Source: Amycolatopsis sp. EV170708-02-1
GTDB lineage: Bacteria; Actinomycetota; Actinomycetes; Mycobacteriales; Pseudonocardiaceae
Assembly (NCBI RefSeq): GCF_022479115.1
Contig: NZ_CP092497.1
Location: forward strand, 5,456,001-5,520,000
DNA: 64,000 bases
Direction of reading: 5' to 3'
The translations under genes and the position numbers were made by a program. The notes below the pieces were generated by a model. That model did no database searches. It was not told the origin of the DNA and saw only the letters and a list, made by a program, of their open reading frames with translations. Shown piece after piece: positions 44,198 through 53,279 of this stretch. The stretch's first letter is position 1. The number at the start of each line of letters is the position of its first letter.

Positions 44198-44793
44198 TCA
44201 CGGCGGCTCGCCAGATCGATCGCGCGCCGCATCGCCTCATCGAGCGGGGTCCCGAGGCGGAGGGCCGTCACTCCGGCGGCGAAGATCGCGCCGGTGACGG
44301 CGCCGACCATCGCCGCGGCGTCGACCTCGTCGAGTTCGCCGTCGCAGGATCGGCACAGGGCGGCCGAAAGCCGCTGCTGAGCGTCGAACGCCCGCTGCAG
44401 CATCGTCGCGCGCAGCGACGGCACCGACGTGATCAGGTCGAGGCGGATCCGTTCGGGCTCGGCGGCCGGATCACGGAGCCCGTCCCCCGCTTCCGCCAGC
44501 ATCGCGAGCATCGCACGCCGCAGAAGCCCGGCCGGCGTCTCGCCCGCCTCGCGCACGGCGAGCTCGTCCAGCCCCGCACGCAGGATGTGTTCGCCGTCTT
44601 CGGTGAGGACCAGGTCCTCCTTCGTGGCGAAGTGATTGAAGAACGTCGCGGGTGACACCTCGGCGGCCGCGGCGATCTCGGCGGTGGTCGTCCGGTCGTA
44701 GCCCTGCCGCTCGAAGAGCCGATACGCGGTTTCGATCAACGTCTTCCGAGTGCGCTGCTTCTTCCGCTCGCGCAAGCCCGCCGGTTCGGTCAT
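44167..44793 (-). CDS. TetR-family repressor of the NAT gene
   Basis: 208 residues from the ATG at 44793. HTH (about 30-58): RTTTAEIAAAAEVSPATFFNHF. It is divergent from the arylamine N-acetyltransferase gene at 44864. A perfect ACTCTAA-N2-TTAGAGT palindrome and a looser AACTC...GAGTT pair lie between them, so it likely represses the NAT-PPOX unit. Confidence 0.9.
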   Translation of the reverse strand: MTEPAGLRERKKQRTRKTLIETAYRLFERQGYDRTTTAEIAAAAEVSPATFFNHFATKEDLVLTEDGEHILRAGLDELAVREAGETPAGLLRRAMLAMLAEAGDGLRDPAAEPERIRLDLITSVPSLRATMLQRAFDAQQRLSAALCRSCDGELDEVDAAAMVGAVTGAIFAAGVTALRLGTPLDEAMRRAIDLASRRDHERSQAIPR

Positions 44794-44830
44794 GACCCCA
44801 GCATACTGGATGAACTCCAAAAGTTGAGTT

Positions 44831-44846
44831 ACTCTAATTTTAGAGT
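44831..44846. promoter_or_regulatory. TetR operator
   Basis: Perfect palindrome ACTCTAA-TT-TTAGAGT, 17 bases before the NAT start. A related AACTC/GAGTT pair (44813-44830) adjoins it on the TetR side. The local AT content is far above the window average, marking a promoter. Confidence 0.8.
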
Positions 44847-44863
44847 CACTAGAAGGAGGCATC

Positions 44864-45679
44864 ATGACCATCGAAGCGTTCCTCGACCGGCTGGAGTACC
44901 GCGAGCCTGTCCGGCCCGATCTGGCCACCCTGCGGCGCCTGCACCGCGCGTGGCGGCTGCGAGTCCCCTACGAGAACCTCGACGTCCAGCTCGGCAGGCC
45001 GATCCTGCTCACCCCGGACGCGTTGACCGACAAGTTCGCGCGCCGCGGCCGTGGCGGTCTCTGCTACGAAATGAACGGCGCGCTCGCGCTCTTGCTGAAG
45101 GCCGCCGGATTCGCGGTGACCGTCGTGGAGGCCGCCGTCCTGCGCTCGACGCGCGGCGAAGGCCAATGGGGCAACCACATCGCCCTGCTGGTCGACGTCG
45201 ACGGCGAGACCTGGCTCGCCGACACCGGGATCGGGGACGCCTTCCTCGAACCGCTTCCCCTGCGGGATGGCACGCACCGGCAGGGAGAACTGGCGTTCCG
45301 GATGGAACGTCTCGACAGCGGCACCTGGCGGATGCACCACCATCCCGGCGGCACGATCGGCTCCTGCGACTTCCGCACCGCGCCTCGCGACCTCGCCGAA
45401 TTCGCCGAACGGGCCGGGACCAGGTCGCCGGACTCCGTGTTCGCCAAGGTGCTCGTGGCGCAACACCATCGCGACGGGCGCGAGCTCGCCCTTCGCGCGC
45501 GAACGGTCAAACGTGGCGGTGGAGAACGCCACACCCTGTCGTCGCTCGACGAATTCGCCGGGACACTGCGGGAATTCCGGGTCCCGCTGGAGGACATCGG
45601 CGCCGACGGGCTGGCGGCTCTGTGGGCCAAGACCGAGGAACAGCACGAGACCTGGCTGGCCATACAGGGCACGGCCTAG
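44864..45679 (+). CDS. nat: Arylamine N-acetyltransferase
   Basis: 271 residues with a strong AGAAGGAGG ribosome-binding site. The catalytic triad of the family is complete: Cys67 (RGGLCYEMNG), His105 (WGNHIALLV) and Asp120 (LADTGIGD), close to the positions in mycobacterial NAT. It transfers acetyl (or related acyl) groups from CoA to arylamines and hydrazines. RifF of rifamycin producers belongs to the same superfamily, but no polyketide synthase is near, so ordinary NAT activity is more likely. Followed after 9 bases by a PPOX-type gene. Confidence 0.93.
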   Translation: MTIEAFLDRLEYREPVRPDLATLRRLHRAWRLRVPYENLDVQLGRPILLTPDALTDKFARRGRGGLCYEMNGALALLLKAAGFAVTVVEAAVLRSTRGEGQWGNHIALLVDVDGETWLADTGIGDAFLEPLPLRDGTHRQGELAFRMERLDSGTWRMHHHPGGTIGSCDFRTAPRDLAEFAERAGTRSPDSVFAKVLVAQHHRDGRELALRARTVKRGGGERHTLSSLDEFAGTLREFRVPLEDIGADGLAALWAKTEEQHETWLAIQGTA

Positions 45680-45688
45680 CCTGGCGCG

Positions 45689-46108
45689 ATGGACCACAGC
45701 GAGATGATCGAGTACGTGCGCGGGCAGCGGGCGGGAACCGTGTCGACGATCGGCCCCGGCGGCGCTCCCCAAGCCGCCTATCTCACGCTCGCGATCACCG
45801 GACGCGGCGAGTTCGTGTTCGACGCCAAGCCGGACTCCCGCAAGGTCGCGAACCTGCGCCGCGACGGCCGGATCGCGATCGTCGTCGGCGGGGCCGACGG
45901 TACGACGCTGCAATGCGAAGGTGCCACCGACTTCCCGGCCGGAACCGGACTCGACCGATGCAAGGCCGCCTATCTGGCGGCCTTCCCGGAGTTCACGGAG
46001 TCGATCGACGGCGGAGGCGTCGTGGTCCTGCGCGTCGTGCCCACCTGGGCGAGGTTCGGCGATTTCCGTTCCGGGACACCGGAGCTGCGAGAGATCCGGC
46101 TCCCGTAG
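45689..46108 (+). CDS. Pyridoxamine-phosphate-oxidase-like (PPOX) split-barrel protein
   Basis: 139 residues. GTVSTIGPGGAPQAAYLTLA (about 16-35) and the KVANLRRDGRIAIVVGG segment match the split-barrel flavin/F420-binding fold. The precise cofactor cannot be told from sequence alone. It follows the NAT gene after 9 bases and probably shares its TetR-controlled transcript. Confidence 0.85.
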   Translation: MDHSEMIEYVRGQRAGTVSTIGPGGAPQAAYLTLAITGRGEFVFDAKPDSRKVANLRRDGRIAIVVGGADGTTLQCEGATDFPAGTGLDRCKAAYLAAFPEFTESIDGGGVVVLRVVPTWARFGDFRSGTPELREIRLP

Positions 46109-46130
46109 ACGAATCGCCGCTCACGACTCC

Positions 46131-46250
46131 GTGATCCAATCCCTGCTCGGGCTGAGCACCCGGGGCACGTTCAAGACCCATACCGTCGCCATGTCACTGG
46201 CGTCGGTGATCTCGCTCCCGATCGTGCTGCTGCTCGGCCTCGTCGTCTGA
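46131..46250 (+). CDS. Possible small membrane peptide
   Basis: 39 codons from GTG 46131; the last 19 residues form a hydrophobic segment (MSLASVISLPIVLLLGLVV). Third positions are GC-rich as in real genes, but there is no clear ribosome-binding site. It could equally be the tail of a lost membrane protein. Kept as a tentative gene only. Confidence 0.25.
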   Translation: MIQSLLGLSTRGTFKTHTVAMSLASVISLPIVLLLGLVV

Positions 46251-46259
46251 GGCGCGAGG

Positions 46260-46658
46260 TCAGTCACGCCAACGGTTGTTGAGGAAGGCGTCGTCCTCGT
46301 CGTCGGCCGGTGCCGGGCGGGCGCGAGGAGCACGCCGGGGCACGTCCCGCCCCGTGGGGGCGGCGGGCGGCTCCGAGCTGAACGGAGCCGCCATGTCCAC
46401 GGAGTCGTCTTCGAACGCCGACGTGGTGCCCGGCTGCGCGTGCGACCGGTCGGTGCTCCAGCCGGATTTCGTCTTGCGCTGCCCCAGTTCCCGCCGGTGT
46501 TCGACGTACCGCTGGGCGGTCTGGACCTGTTTGGTCATGAACTCCTGCGAGCTGGCCTTGATCTCGTCGGCACGCTGATCCCGCAGTGCCCGGCGCTCCG
46601 ACTGCTCGCGGACGAGACCGTCCAGAGTCGCCCTCATGGCGGCGGTGTCCTCGGCGCT
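46260..46658 (-). CDS. Small charged helical protein, last gene of the FAAL-WXG operon
   Basis: 132 residues from the ATG at 46658. The first 75 residues are strongly helical and charged (LDGLVREQSERRALRDQRAD), suggesting a coiled coil; the rest is Pro/Arg-rich and ends DDAFLNNRWRD. No signal peptide, no domain I recognise. Starts 23 bases after the large WXG protein gene on the same strand. Possibly a secretion chaperone, by position only. Confidence 0.75.
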   Translation of the reverse strand, partial: SAEDTAAMRATLDGLVREQSERRALRDQRADEIKASSQEFMTKQVQTAQRYVEHRRELGQRKTKSGWSTDRSHAQPGTTSAFEDDSVDMAAPFSSEPPAAPTGRDVPRRAPRARPAPADDEDDAFLNNRWRD

Positions 46659-46681
46659 CATCTGTTCTCCCCTGCCCCGGC

Positions 46682-49674
46682 TCACCGCTTGCGGGTGACC
46701 GACTGATCCTCATCGTCCAGCAACGAACCGGTGATCCGGCCGGTGGGTTCGTTGATCTGGTCGAACACCTCGCCCTCGATCCGGTACGCGCGGTTGGTCC
46801 GTTCCTGGTCCCCGCCCTGGCCGCCCGCTCCGCCGGCACCCATGCCACCCATCGGGGGCATCGCGCCACCGCCGAACGTCTGGCCGGTCGTGCCGCTCAT
46901 CGGAGCGGACGGGGCACCCGCCGCCACGTGCTGCGGCTGCTGTGCCCCACCGCCGGTGTGCACGCCCTCGGTCAGCGGCTGGCCGGCCGCGGGGCTCGCG
47001 GATTCGAAGGGCATGGACGGCATGGACGGCGCCGAACCACCGCCACCGAAACCACCACCGCCACCCCCGCCGATGTCGCCCCGCGAATCCCGTCGGGGAC
47101 GGTCCCGCCGCCACCGTGATGCGGGGTAAAGGCCGGTTTGGAGTCGGGCTGCGCCGTCCCGGTGACGGGGGTCGCCGGATGCGATGCCTTGTCCGTGGCG
47201 GGTTTGTCCTCGCCGAGGGTGTACGTGGTCGGCTTGCCGGTGCCGTCGTCGACGGTGACGACCGTCGGACCGGACGGACCGTCGGGACGCTCGGCGGTGA
47301 TCTTCACATCGCCGTCCTGGATGTGGATCTTGCCGTCCGGCCCCGGACGGTGGACGCCGTCCTTGTCCGGCTTCCCGTCGTCCGGACCGGGAGTGGAGCC
47401 CAGCTTCGACTCGTCACCCTCGCCGGTCCAGTCGAGCTTGAAGTCCTTGGCGGGCCCGGAACCGTCCCCGACCTTGATCTCCATCTCGCCGTCTTTGTCC
47501 GGCTCGGTCATCTCGAAGGTCTTGTCGCCCTGCTTGACCTTGAGGGTCTCGCGCTCGCCGTCCTCGGCCTTGCCGCCGTCCTCACCGGGTTTGTCACCGG
47601 CCAGCTTGTCGCCGCCTTCACCGGGCAGCTCGTCACCGAGCTTGTCCAAGGCGTCCGAAGCCTTCTTCTTCGCCTCGTCGGCGGCCTTCTCGGCGTCCTT
47701 CGAGTCGGCGTCCTTGGGGTCACCGTTCTTGGCATCACCGTCGCCCATGCCGCCAGGGGCGTCGCCCAGCTTGTTCAGCGCGTCGGAGGCCTGCTTCTTC
47801 GCCTCTTCAGTGGCCTTCTCGGCCGCTGCCTTGGCGTCGGCCGCCGCGTCCGTGTTGCCGCCGCCACCGGGACCACCGCCGGTGCCTCCGCCACCCGGAC
47901 CCGAACCGCCGGAGCCGCCGAGGTCGCCGCCGGTCGGACCGTCGCCCAATTTGCCCAGCGCCTCGGAAGCCTGCTTCTTCGCGTTTTCGGCGGCCGCCGC
48001 TGCCTGCTTCTTGGCCTCTTCGGCGGCGGCCTTCTGCTCGTCGCCGTTCGACGGCGGCGGGACCGAACCCGAGGGCGAGGTCTGATCCTTCTTTTCGTCC
48101 GGTCCGCCACCGGGACCGCCGCCCGGCGATCCGCCGCTCTCGGGGATGTTCACGTCCGGGATGGGCGGGGGCTTCTGCGCCGCCGGGCCGGTACCGCCGC
48201 CGGGACCGGAACCACCCGATCCGGGGCCACCACCGGGACCGCCGCCGGTGCCGCCCTCGGGGCCGCCACCCGGTCCACCGCCGGGTCCGCCGGTGAACTC
48301 CGGCCCCTTGCCCGAACCACCCGGGCCACCGCCAGGTCCGCCACCGGGACCACCGGTTCCCGAACCGCCGGTGCCGCCACCCTGCCCGCCGCCGGGACCA
48401 CCCTGGCCACCGGTGAAGTCCGGGCCCTGGCCACCGGGTCCGCCGCCTGTGCCGCCGGGACCGCCGCCCGTGCCACCGGGCCCGCCCGCGCCGCCGGCGC
48501 CGCCCTTGTCACCCGCGCCTTCGAACTCGTTCTTGACCTTGCCCATCACCTTGTCGAGTTCGTCGTAGGCCTGGTTGACGAAATCCTTGGTGTCCTTGCA
48601 GGACTTGACGAAACCCTCGTAGATGATGGTCCACATCTCGGGGATGAACTGCCGTTGGATCCACTGCTTGGCGAGGTTCTGGCCCGCCTTCTTGAACTCG
48701 TCGTCGTCGCAGCAGCCGTCGTTGTTCAGTTGCTGGACCAGGTTGGAGCCGAAGTTGACGTCCATCCAGCCCGCGATCGCGCCGAGGTCCTCCTTGCCGC
48801 TCTTCTCACCGGCGGCGATGGCGATGACCTTCTGCGCCATCGGGAAGTCCGCTTTGCCGACGATCTCCTTGTAGAGATCGATGACCGTGTCGGCCTTGCC
48901 CTTGCACAGCTTGAACACCGTCGCGCTGGTGTGCAGCGTCGCTTCGCTCGCGTTGTTGAGCGTCTCCGAGAGCTTCTTGGCCTTGGGGAGGATCTTCTCG
49001 TTGTAGTTGTCCGACGAGGCGTCCGCGGCCTTGCCGGTCCACGTCCCGTAGAGCGTGTTCAGCTGGGAACCGGTGTCGTCGATGGTCTTCTGGACGGTCT
49101 TCGAGCCGGTCTTGAAATGCGCGGCGTCGTCGACGAAGTTCTTGAAGCTGATGCCGCGCTGCTCGTCGAACGGCTTCTTGATGTCCTTCTCGAAGTCGAG
49201 CGCGCGGGTGGTGCCCCGGCAGTCTTCCGGGAGCTTCGCCAGCAGCGAGCCGAAGGTTTCGAAGACCTTCAGCGCGGGCGCGGCGGCGTCGAAGATCTCG
49301 TCCGACGTCTTGGTCCCGGCGCCCTCGGCGGTGGGTTCCTTGGTGCCGTCGAGTTTCTTGTTGCCCTCGTCGACGGCCTTGGTCTCCGCCTTCCGGTTGA
49401 AGCTGGCCTGATCGCCCGCGCCCTTGGCGCTGTTGTAGACCTTGTCGAGGTCGTCGTCGTAGGGCAGGAACGGAAGCGCGTTGTACGACGCCGCGTATTT
49501 CTCGGCTTCCTTGCGCTTCTGCTTGATCTCTTCCGGCTCCTGGTCCGCCGTCCACGGCGGGGGCGCCGGATGCGTCCGCATCCACGAGCCGATGAGCTTG
49601 GTCTTCTGCTCGGCGGGAACCGCCGGGTCGTCGAGGACGGCCTTGACGTCGGTCCAGGTGGTATTGGTGGCCAC
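46682..49674 (-). pseudogene. Large Gly/Pro-rich protein with internal WXG100-like domain, frameshifted by one base
   Basis: GTG start at 49674, sharing one base with the upstream stop (TAGTG). Restoring one C in the run at 47079-47082 links TVPDGIRG to DIGGGGGGGFGG and gives about 997 residues. A helical N-terminal 430 residues includes a WXG100-like hairpin with W212-T-G214 (YGTWTGKAAD). Then come a Gly/Pro linker (about 430-530), three Ala/Lys-rich repeats ending KLGD, a charged beta-like segment with KITAERPDGPSG, a second Gly-rich stretch, and the tail YRIEGEVFDQINEPTGRITG. No signal peptide. Probably a type VII secretion substrate; function unknown. Confidence 0.8.
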
Positions 49675-49985
49675 TAGCGCATCCCCGTCTCGGTGATCTT
49701 GTTCCTCTGCTCGTCCTCGTTGGTGCCGTACGCGGTGCCGGCGGTGCCGAGGTTCGTGCCGAACGAGCCGAGCGTGGTGCTGTATCCCTGGACCGAAGCC
49801 CACAACGCCGCCACACCGTCGGTGTACTTCTTCGCGTGGTCGCCGTGCGCCTGGCCGAAACCGGCCGCGTTCACCGGAGTGCTCGACAGATCCGGGTTGT
49901 CTTCGAGCAACTGCTCTGTCAGCTTTCCGATGTTCTTCGATGCCGATGAAAGCGCATCGGTCGCCGCGGTGAAGCCCCCGCTCAT
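49674..49985 (-). CDS. WXG100-like / ESX-type small protein
   Basis: 103 residues, mostly two helices with a central turn, beginning MSGGFTAATDALSSASKNIG. The length and layout fit WXG100-type type VII secretion proteins, although the exact W-x-G is not present (ALWASVQGY takes its place). It sits 5 bases after the ACP gene and its TAG overlaps the next start, so all are co-translated. Most likely the secretion partner of the following large protein. Confidence 0.8.
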   Translation of the reverse strand: MSGGFTAATDALSSASKNIGKLTEQLLEDNPDLSSTPVNAAGFGQAHGDHAKKYTDGVAALWASVQGYSTTLGSFGTNLGTAGTAYGTNEDEQRNKITETGMR

Positions 49986-49990
49986 TCTTT

Positions 49991-50254
49991 TCAGCGCCTT
50001 TCGTCGGATGCGCCGGCTTTACCGCCGAGTGCCTCTTCGAGCACTTCGGCGACCGACCCGATGTCGGTGAACCGGTCCAGCTGGTCCAGATCGATTCTCA
50101 CGTCGTGGTAGATCTCCAGCGCCGACAGGAGTTTTATCCGTCCCTTGGAGTCGATACCCAGCTCTTCGAGCGGCGCGTCGGACTCGATTTCGGCGGGATC
50201 AAGCCGAAAAGTCTCACTGACGACCTTCACGACCTCCGCGCGGTGATCACCCAC
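49991..50254 (-). CDS. Acyl carrier protein
   Basis: 87 residues from the GTG at 50254. The phosphopantetheine site is Ser36 in LGIDSKGRIKLL, in a typical four-helix ACP (VVSETFRLDPAEIESDAPL before, VRIDLDQLDRFTDIGSVAEV after). It overlaps the end of the fatty-acyl-AMP ligase gene by 8 bases. ACPs beside FAALs receive the acyl group from acyl-AMP. No KS, AT or NRPS gene is present to take over the chain. Confidence 0.92.
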   Translation of the reverse strand: MGDHRAEVVKVVSETFRLDPAEIESDAPLEELGIDSKGRIKLLSALEIYHDVRIDLDQLDRFTDIGSVAEVLEEALGGKAGASDERR

Positions 50255-51896
50255 GGGGCCGACTATAACGCGCCCTCGCCGCGGCTCGCGCGACCTTGCC
50301 GCTGGAAGTGCGCGGAAGGTCACCGGAGGGAACCAGACGGACAGATCGCAACGTCAGATCATGTTCCCGTGAAACGGCGCGCAATACCACTCTCGTCACT
50401 TCTTTGACATCCGCGTCCGCGTTCTTTGCCCATTCGGCTACCAACATCGCCCCTTCGCCCCTTTCGTCCGAGACACCGAACGCGGCGACGCGGTCGCGGC
50501 GGATCGCCGGATGCGCTTCACCCGCCACGGCTTCGATGTCCTGCGGGTGGAAGTTGCGGCCGTCGATGACGATGAGGTCCTTGAGCCTGCCGGTGATGTA
50601 GAGGTCGCCGCGGTGGAACACGCCGAGGTCACCGGTGCGCAGCCACCCTCCGACGCCGTCGAGTTCGCCCCCGAACGCGGCGGCGTCACCGCGGCCCCAG
50701 TATCCCGACGCGACGTTCGGCCCGTGGATCCAGATCTCACCGACGAGGCCCTCGGGCCGCGCCACGCCGTCGCCGACGACGCGGACCCGCTGGCCGAGCG
50801 GGCGGCCGACCGAGACGAGTTCCTGGCCGTCCGGCACCTCGATCGCTTGGCCCTGTGCCAGGGCTTCTCTGTCGAACACGGCGCTCCGCGGCCCTTCGGC
50901 TCCCGCGCTCGCGACGTACACAGTGGCCTCGGCCAGACCATAAGACGGGCGGTGCGCTTCGGCGCGGAACCCGCGCGGGCCGAAGGCTTCCAGGAAGCGT
51001 GCGACCGTCCGCGGCTGGACCGGTTCGGCGCCGTTGAGCGCGACCCGGACGTCGGAGAGATCGAGATCTTCCCCTGCTTCTTCCGCAGCTTCGACGGCCA
51101 GGTCGAACGCGAAGTTCGGCGCGGCGGTGAACACGGCCGGGTGATCGGCGAGCTGACGCAGCCAGCGCACCGGACGGTGCACGAACTCGGCGGGCGACAT
51201 GAACACCGATCGCGCACCCGCGTGGACCGGCAGGCACAACAGCTGGATCAGGCCCATGTCATGGAAGAACGGGATCCATCCGGCGCAGGTCGTGCCCTCG
51301 TCGACGGCGTAGGCCCGGCTCGCCTGCCAGCAGGCCGCGGCCACCGCCCGGTGCGGGATCACGGCACCGGCGGGCTCCCGGGTCGACCCGGACGTGTACT
51401 GCAGATACGCGGGGCTTTCCGGCGCGACGGGAAGCGGATCGATCCCCGGCCCGGAGAGTTCGTCGACCACGATCAGGTGATCCGGCTCGCCGGCTTCGCG
51501 CACCTTCGCGACGGCGGCCGAAGAAGTCAGCCAAACCCTTGCGCCGCAGTCCGCCAGCACACCGGTGAGCCTGCCGCGCTGGGAAGGGCTGCCCGGCGCC
51601 ATCAACGGCACGGCCACCAGGCCGGCGGCGAGTGCGCCGAAGAAGGCCAAGGGGTAATTCAGGTCCTGGCCGGTGAGCACGGCGACGCGATCACCCGGCC
51701 GTGTGACCAGGCGCAGTGCGCCCGCGACGACCCGCACCCGGGAGACGAATTCCGTCCACGTGACCGTGCTGTCGACACCGGCACTGTGGTCCTGGTGCGT
51801 GAACAGGGGCCGCGGGTCGGCCTCACGTGCGAACAGCCGCTCGACGATCGAGGTGCGCAGCACCTGCTCGGGCACATCCTCCGGCGACGCGGTCAT
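50247..51896 (-). CDS. Fatty-acyl-AMP ligase (FAAL)
   Basis: 549 residues from the ATG at 51896. Adenylation motifs: YLQYTSGSTREP (A3), YGLAEATVY (A5), WLRTGDLGVF (A7), and the C-terminal lysine in SSGKVARAA. It belongs to the FAAL branch (FadD32-like) rather than CoA ligases. It activates a fatty acid as acyl-AMP and passes it to a carrier protein, here the overlapping ACP. First gene of the five-gene operon. No transporter or PKS is linked, so the fate of the acyl chain is the open question. Confidence 0.92.
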   Translation of the reverse strand: MTASPEDVPEQVLRTSIVERLFAREADPRPLFTHQDHSAGVDSTVTWTEFVSRVRVVAGALRLVTRPGDRVAVLTGQDLNYPLAFFGALAAGLVAVPLMAPGSPSQRGRLTGVLADCGARVWLTSSAAVAKVREAGEPDHLIVVDELSGPGIDPLPVAPESPAYLQYTSGSTREPAGAVIPHRAVAAACWQASRAYAVDEGTTCAGWIPFFHDMGLIQLLCLPVHAGARSVFMSPAEFVHRPVRWLRQLADHPAVFTAAPNFAFDLAVEAAEEAGEDLDLSDVRVALNGAEPVQPRTVARFLEAFGPRGFRAEAHRPSYGLAEATVYVASAGAEGPRSAVFDREALAQGQAIEVPDGQELVSVGRPLGQRVRVVGDGVARPEGLVGEIWIHGPNVASGYWGRGDAAAFGGELDGVGGWLRTGDLGVFHRGDLYITGRLKDLIVIDGRNFHPQDIEAVAGEAHPAIRRDRVAAFGVSDERGEGAMLVAEWAKNADADVKEVTRVVLRAVSREHDLTLRSVRLVPSGDLPRTSSGKVARAAARARYSRPRG

Positions 51897-52092
51897 GTCC
51901 CGCAACGTACTGGAACCGCCGCGAGTGCGCGCGGAGGGCCTGCTCCACAGCCACCGTCCTAAGTAGACAATGATGGGCGTTCGCTCTTGGGAATTCCGGA
52001 CAGAAGACCGGACATTTCTCGCCCTTTCCCCGGCCACGGCCCCACACTCGGCGGGCAGTGTGTTTCTTTCCCCCGGCCTTGGAGGAGTAACC

Positions 52093-53215
52093 ATGCGTCG
52101 AAGAATCGCCCTGGCACTCGGCGGCGCCGCCGTCCTGACCGCGAGTCTCACTTCCGCCGCCCTCGCCCCGATCGCGCAGGCTTCCCCGGATTGCTCGCCG
52201 CGATGCAGCGGGACCTGGGGCTCACCGCCGCGCAGGCCTCGACCCGGCTCACCCAGGAAATGACCGCCTCGCGGGTGCTGCCCGCCGCGCAGCGGGCCGC
52301 CGGCGCGGCGTTCGGCGGCGCCTGGTTCGACCCGGCGCGCGGCGCGCTCGTCGTCGGGGTGACCGATCCCGCGGCGGCGTCCGCCGTCCGGGAGGCCGGT
52401 GCCGAACCCACCGCGGTCGCGATCAGCGCGACCCGGCTCGACGCGGCCAAGGCCGAAATCGACAGGTCGGCCAAGACCCGGCCCGCCCCGCCGCCGTCAG
52501 CGGCTGGCGCGCCGACCCGCGCAGCGGCAGTGTCGTGGTCGCGCTGCGGCCGGGCGCGCACGGTTCCGACGTCGACGACTTCCTGGCCAGGGCGAGGAAA
52601 TCCGGTCCGGTCACGGTGGTGACCGCGCCCAAGGCCGAACCGTTCGCGGCCGGTACCGTCGGCGGCGACCCGTACTACATCAACGGGAACACCCGCTGCT
52701 CGATCGGGTTCAGCGTCCACGGTGGATTCGTCAGCGCCGGCCACTGCGGCGGCACCGGCAGCCCGGTCGTCGGCTGGGACGGCTCGGCGATGGGCAGCTT
52801 CGCCGGTTCTTCCTTCCCCGGCAACGATTACGCGTTCATCCGGATCGGCAACGGCTGGTGGACCGCGCCGGTCGTCCTCGGCTGGGGCACCGTGAGCGAC
52901 GCGCTCGTCCGCGGCTCGTGGGTCGCGCCGGTGGGCACCTCGGTGTGCCGGTCCGGTTCGACGACGCACTGGCACTGCGGCACCGTGCTGGGGCACAACG
53001 AGACGGTCAACTACTCGCAGGGCGCCGTCCACCAGATGACCCGCACCAACGTCTGCGCCGAACCCGGTGACTCCGGCGGCTCCTTCATCACCGGTGACCA
53101 GGCGCAGGGCGTCACCTCCGGCGGCTGGGGCAACTGCGGTTCCGGCGGCGAGACCTGGTTCCAGCCGGTGAACGAGATCCTGCAGAACTACGGTCTGTCT
53201 CTCGTCACCGCCTGA
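52093..53215 (+). pseudogene. Secreted S1 family serine protease, two one-base frameshifts
   Basis: ATG 52093 with GGAGGAG upstream opens a signal peptide (MRRRIALALGGAAVLTASL). One base is missing in the C run 52184-52187, and a second beside 52490; restoring both gives one preproprotease. The mature domain has the triad His (GHC, codon 52742), Asp (GNDYAF, codon 52826) and Ser (GDSGGSF, codon 53072), with the paired cysteines intact. It is a paralogue of the protease at 10083. Two independent deletions in one gene make decay possible, but sequencing error is favoured because the pattern recurs across the window. Confidence 0.82.
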
Positions 53216-53219
53216 CGAC

Positions 53220-53267
53220 CGTCGTGAGTGGCGACCCGTTTTCCGGAGCGGATCGTCACTCACGACG
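53220..53267. repeat. Palindrome family A, copy 4 (diverged)
   Basis: Arms 53220-53238 and 53249-53267 (19 bases, two mismatches), core CGTCGTGAGTG and CACTCACGACG. It lies between convergent S1 protease and HTH genes, probably a bidirectional terminator. Confidence 0.85.
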
Positions 53268-53279
53268 TCCTCGAACCGC

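Noticed and set aside
48150..48530. Short repeated GC units that could suggest a CRISPR or tandem-repeat locus
   Set aside because: They encode the irregular Gly/Pro linker of the large protein; no constant repeat length or unique spacers.
46942..49677. A 911-codon plus-strand frame opposite the WXG operon
   Set aside because: Low-complexity shadow of the Gly/Pro-rich coding region; no start signal and no recognisable domain.
31417..51896. Biosynthetic gene cluster combining the glycosyltransferase, NAT, FAAL and ACP genes
   Set aside because: The genes are scattered over 20 kb with unrelated regulator/target pairs between them and no core PKS or NRPS.
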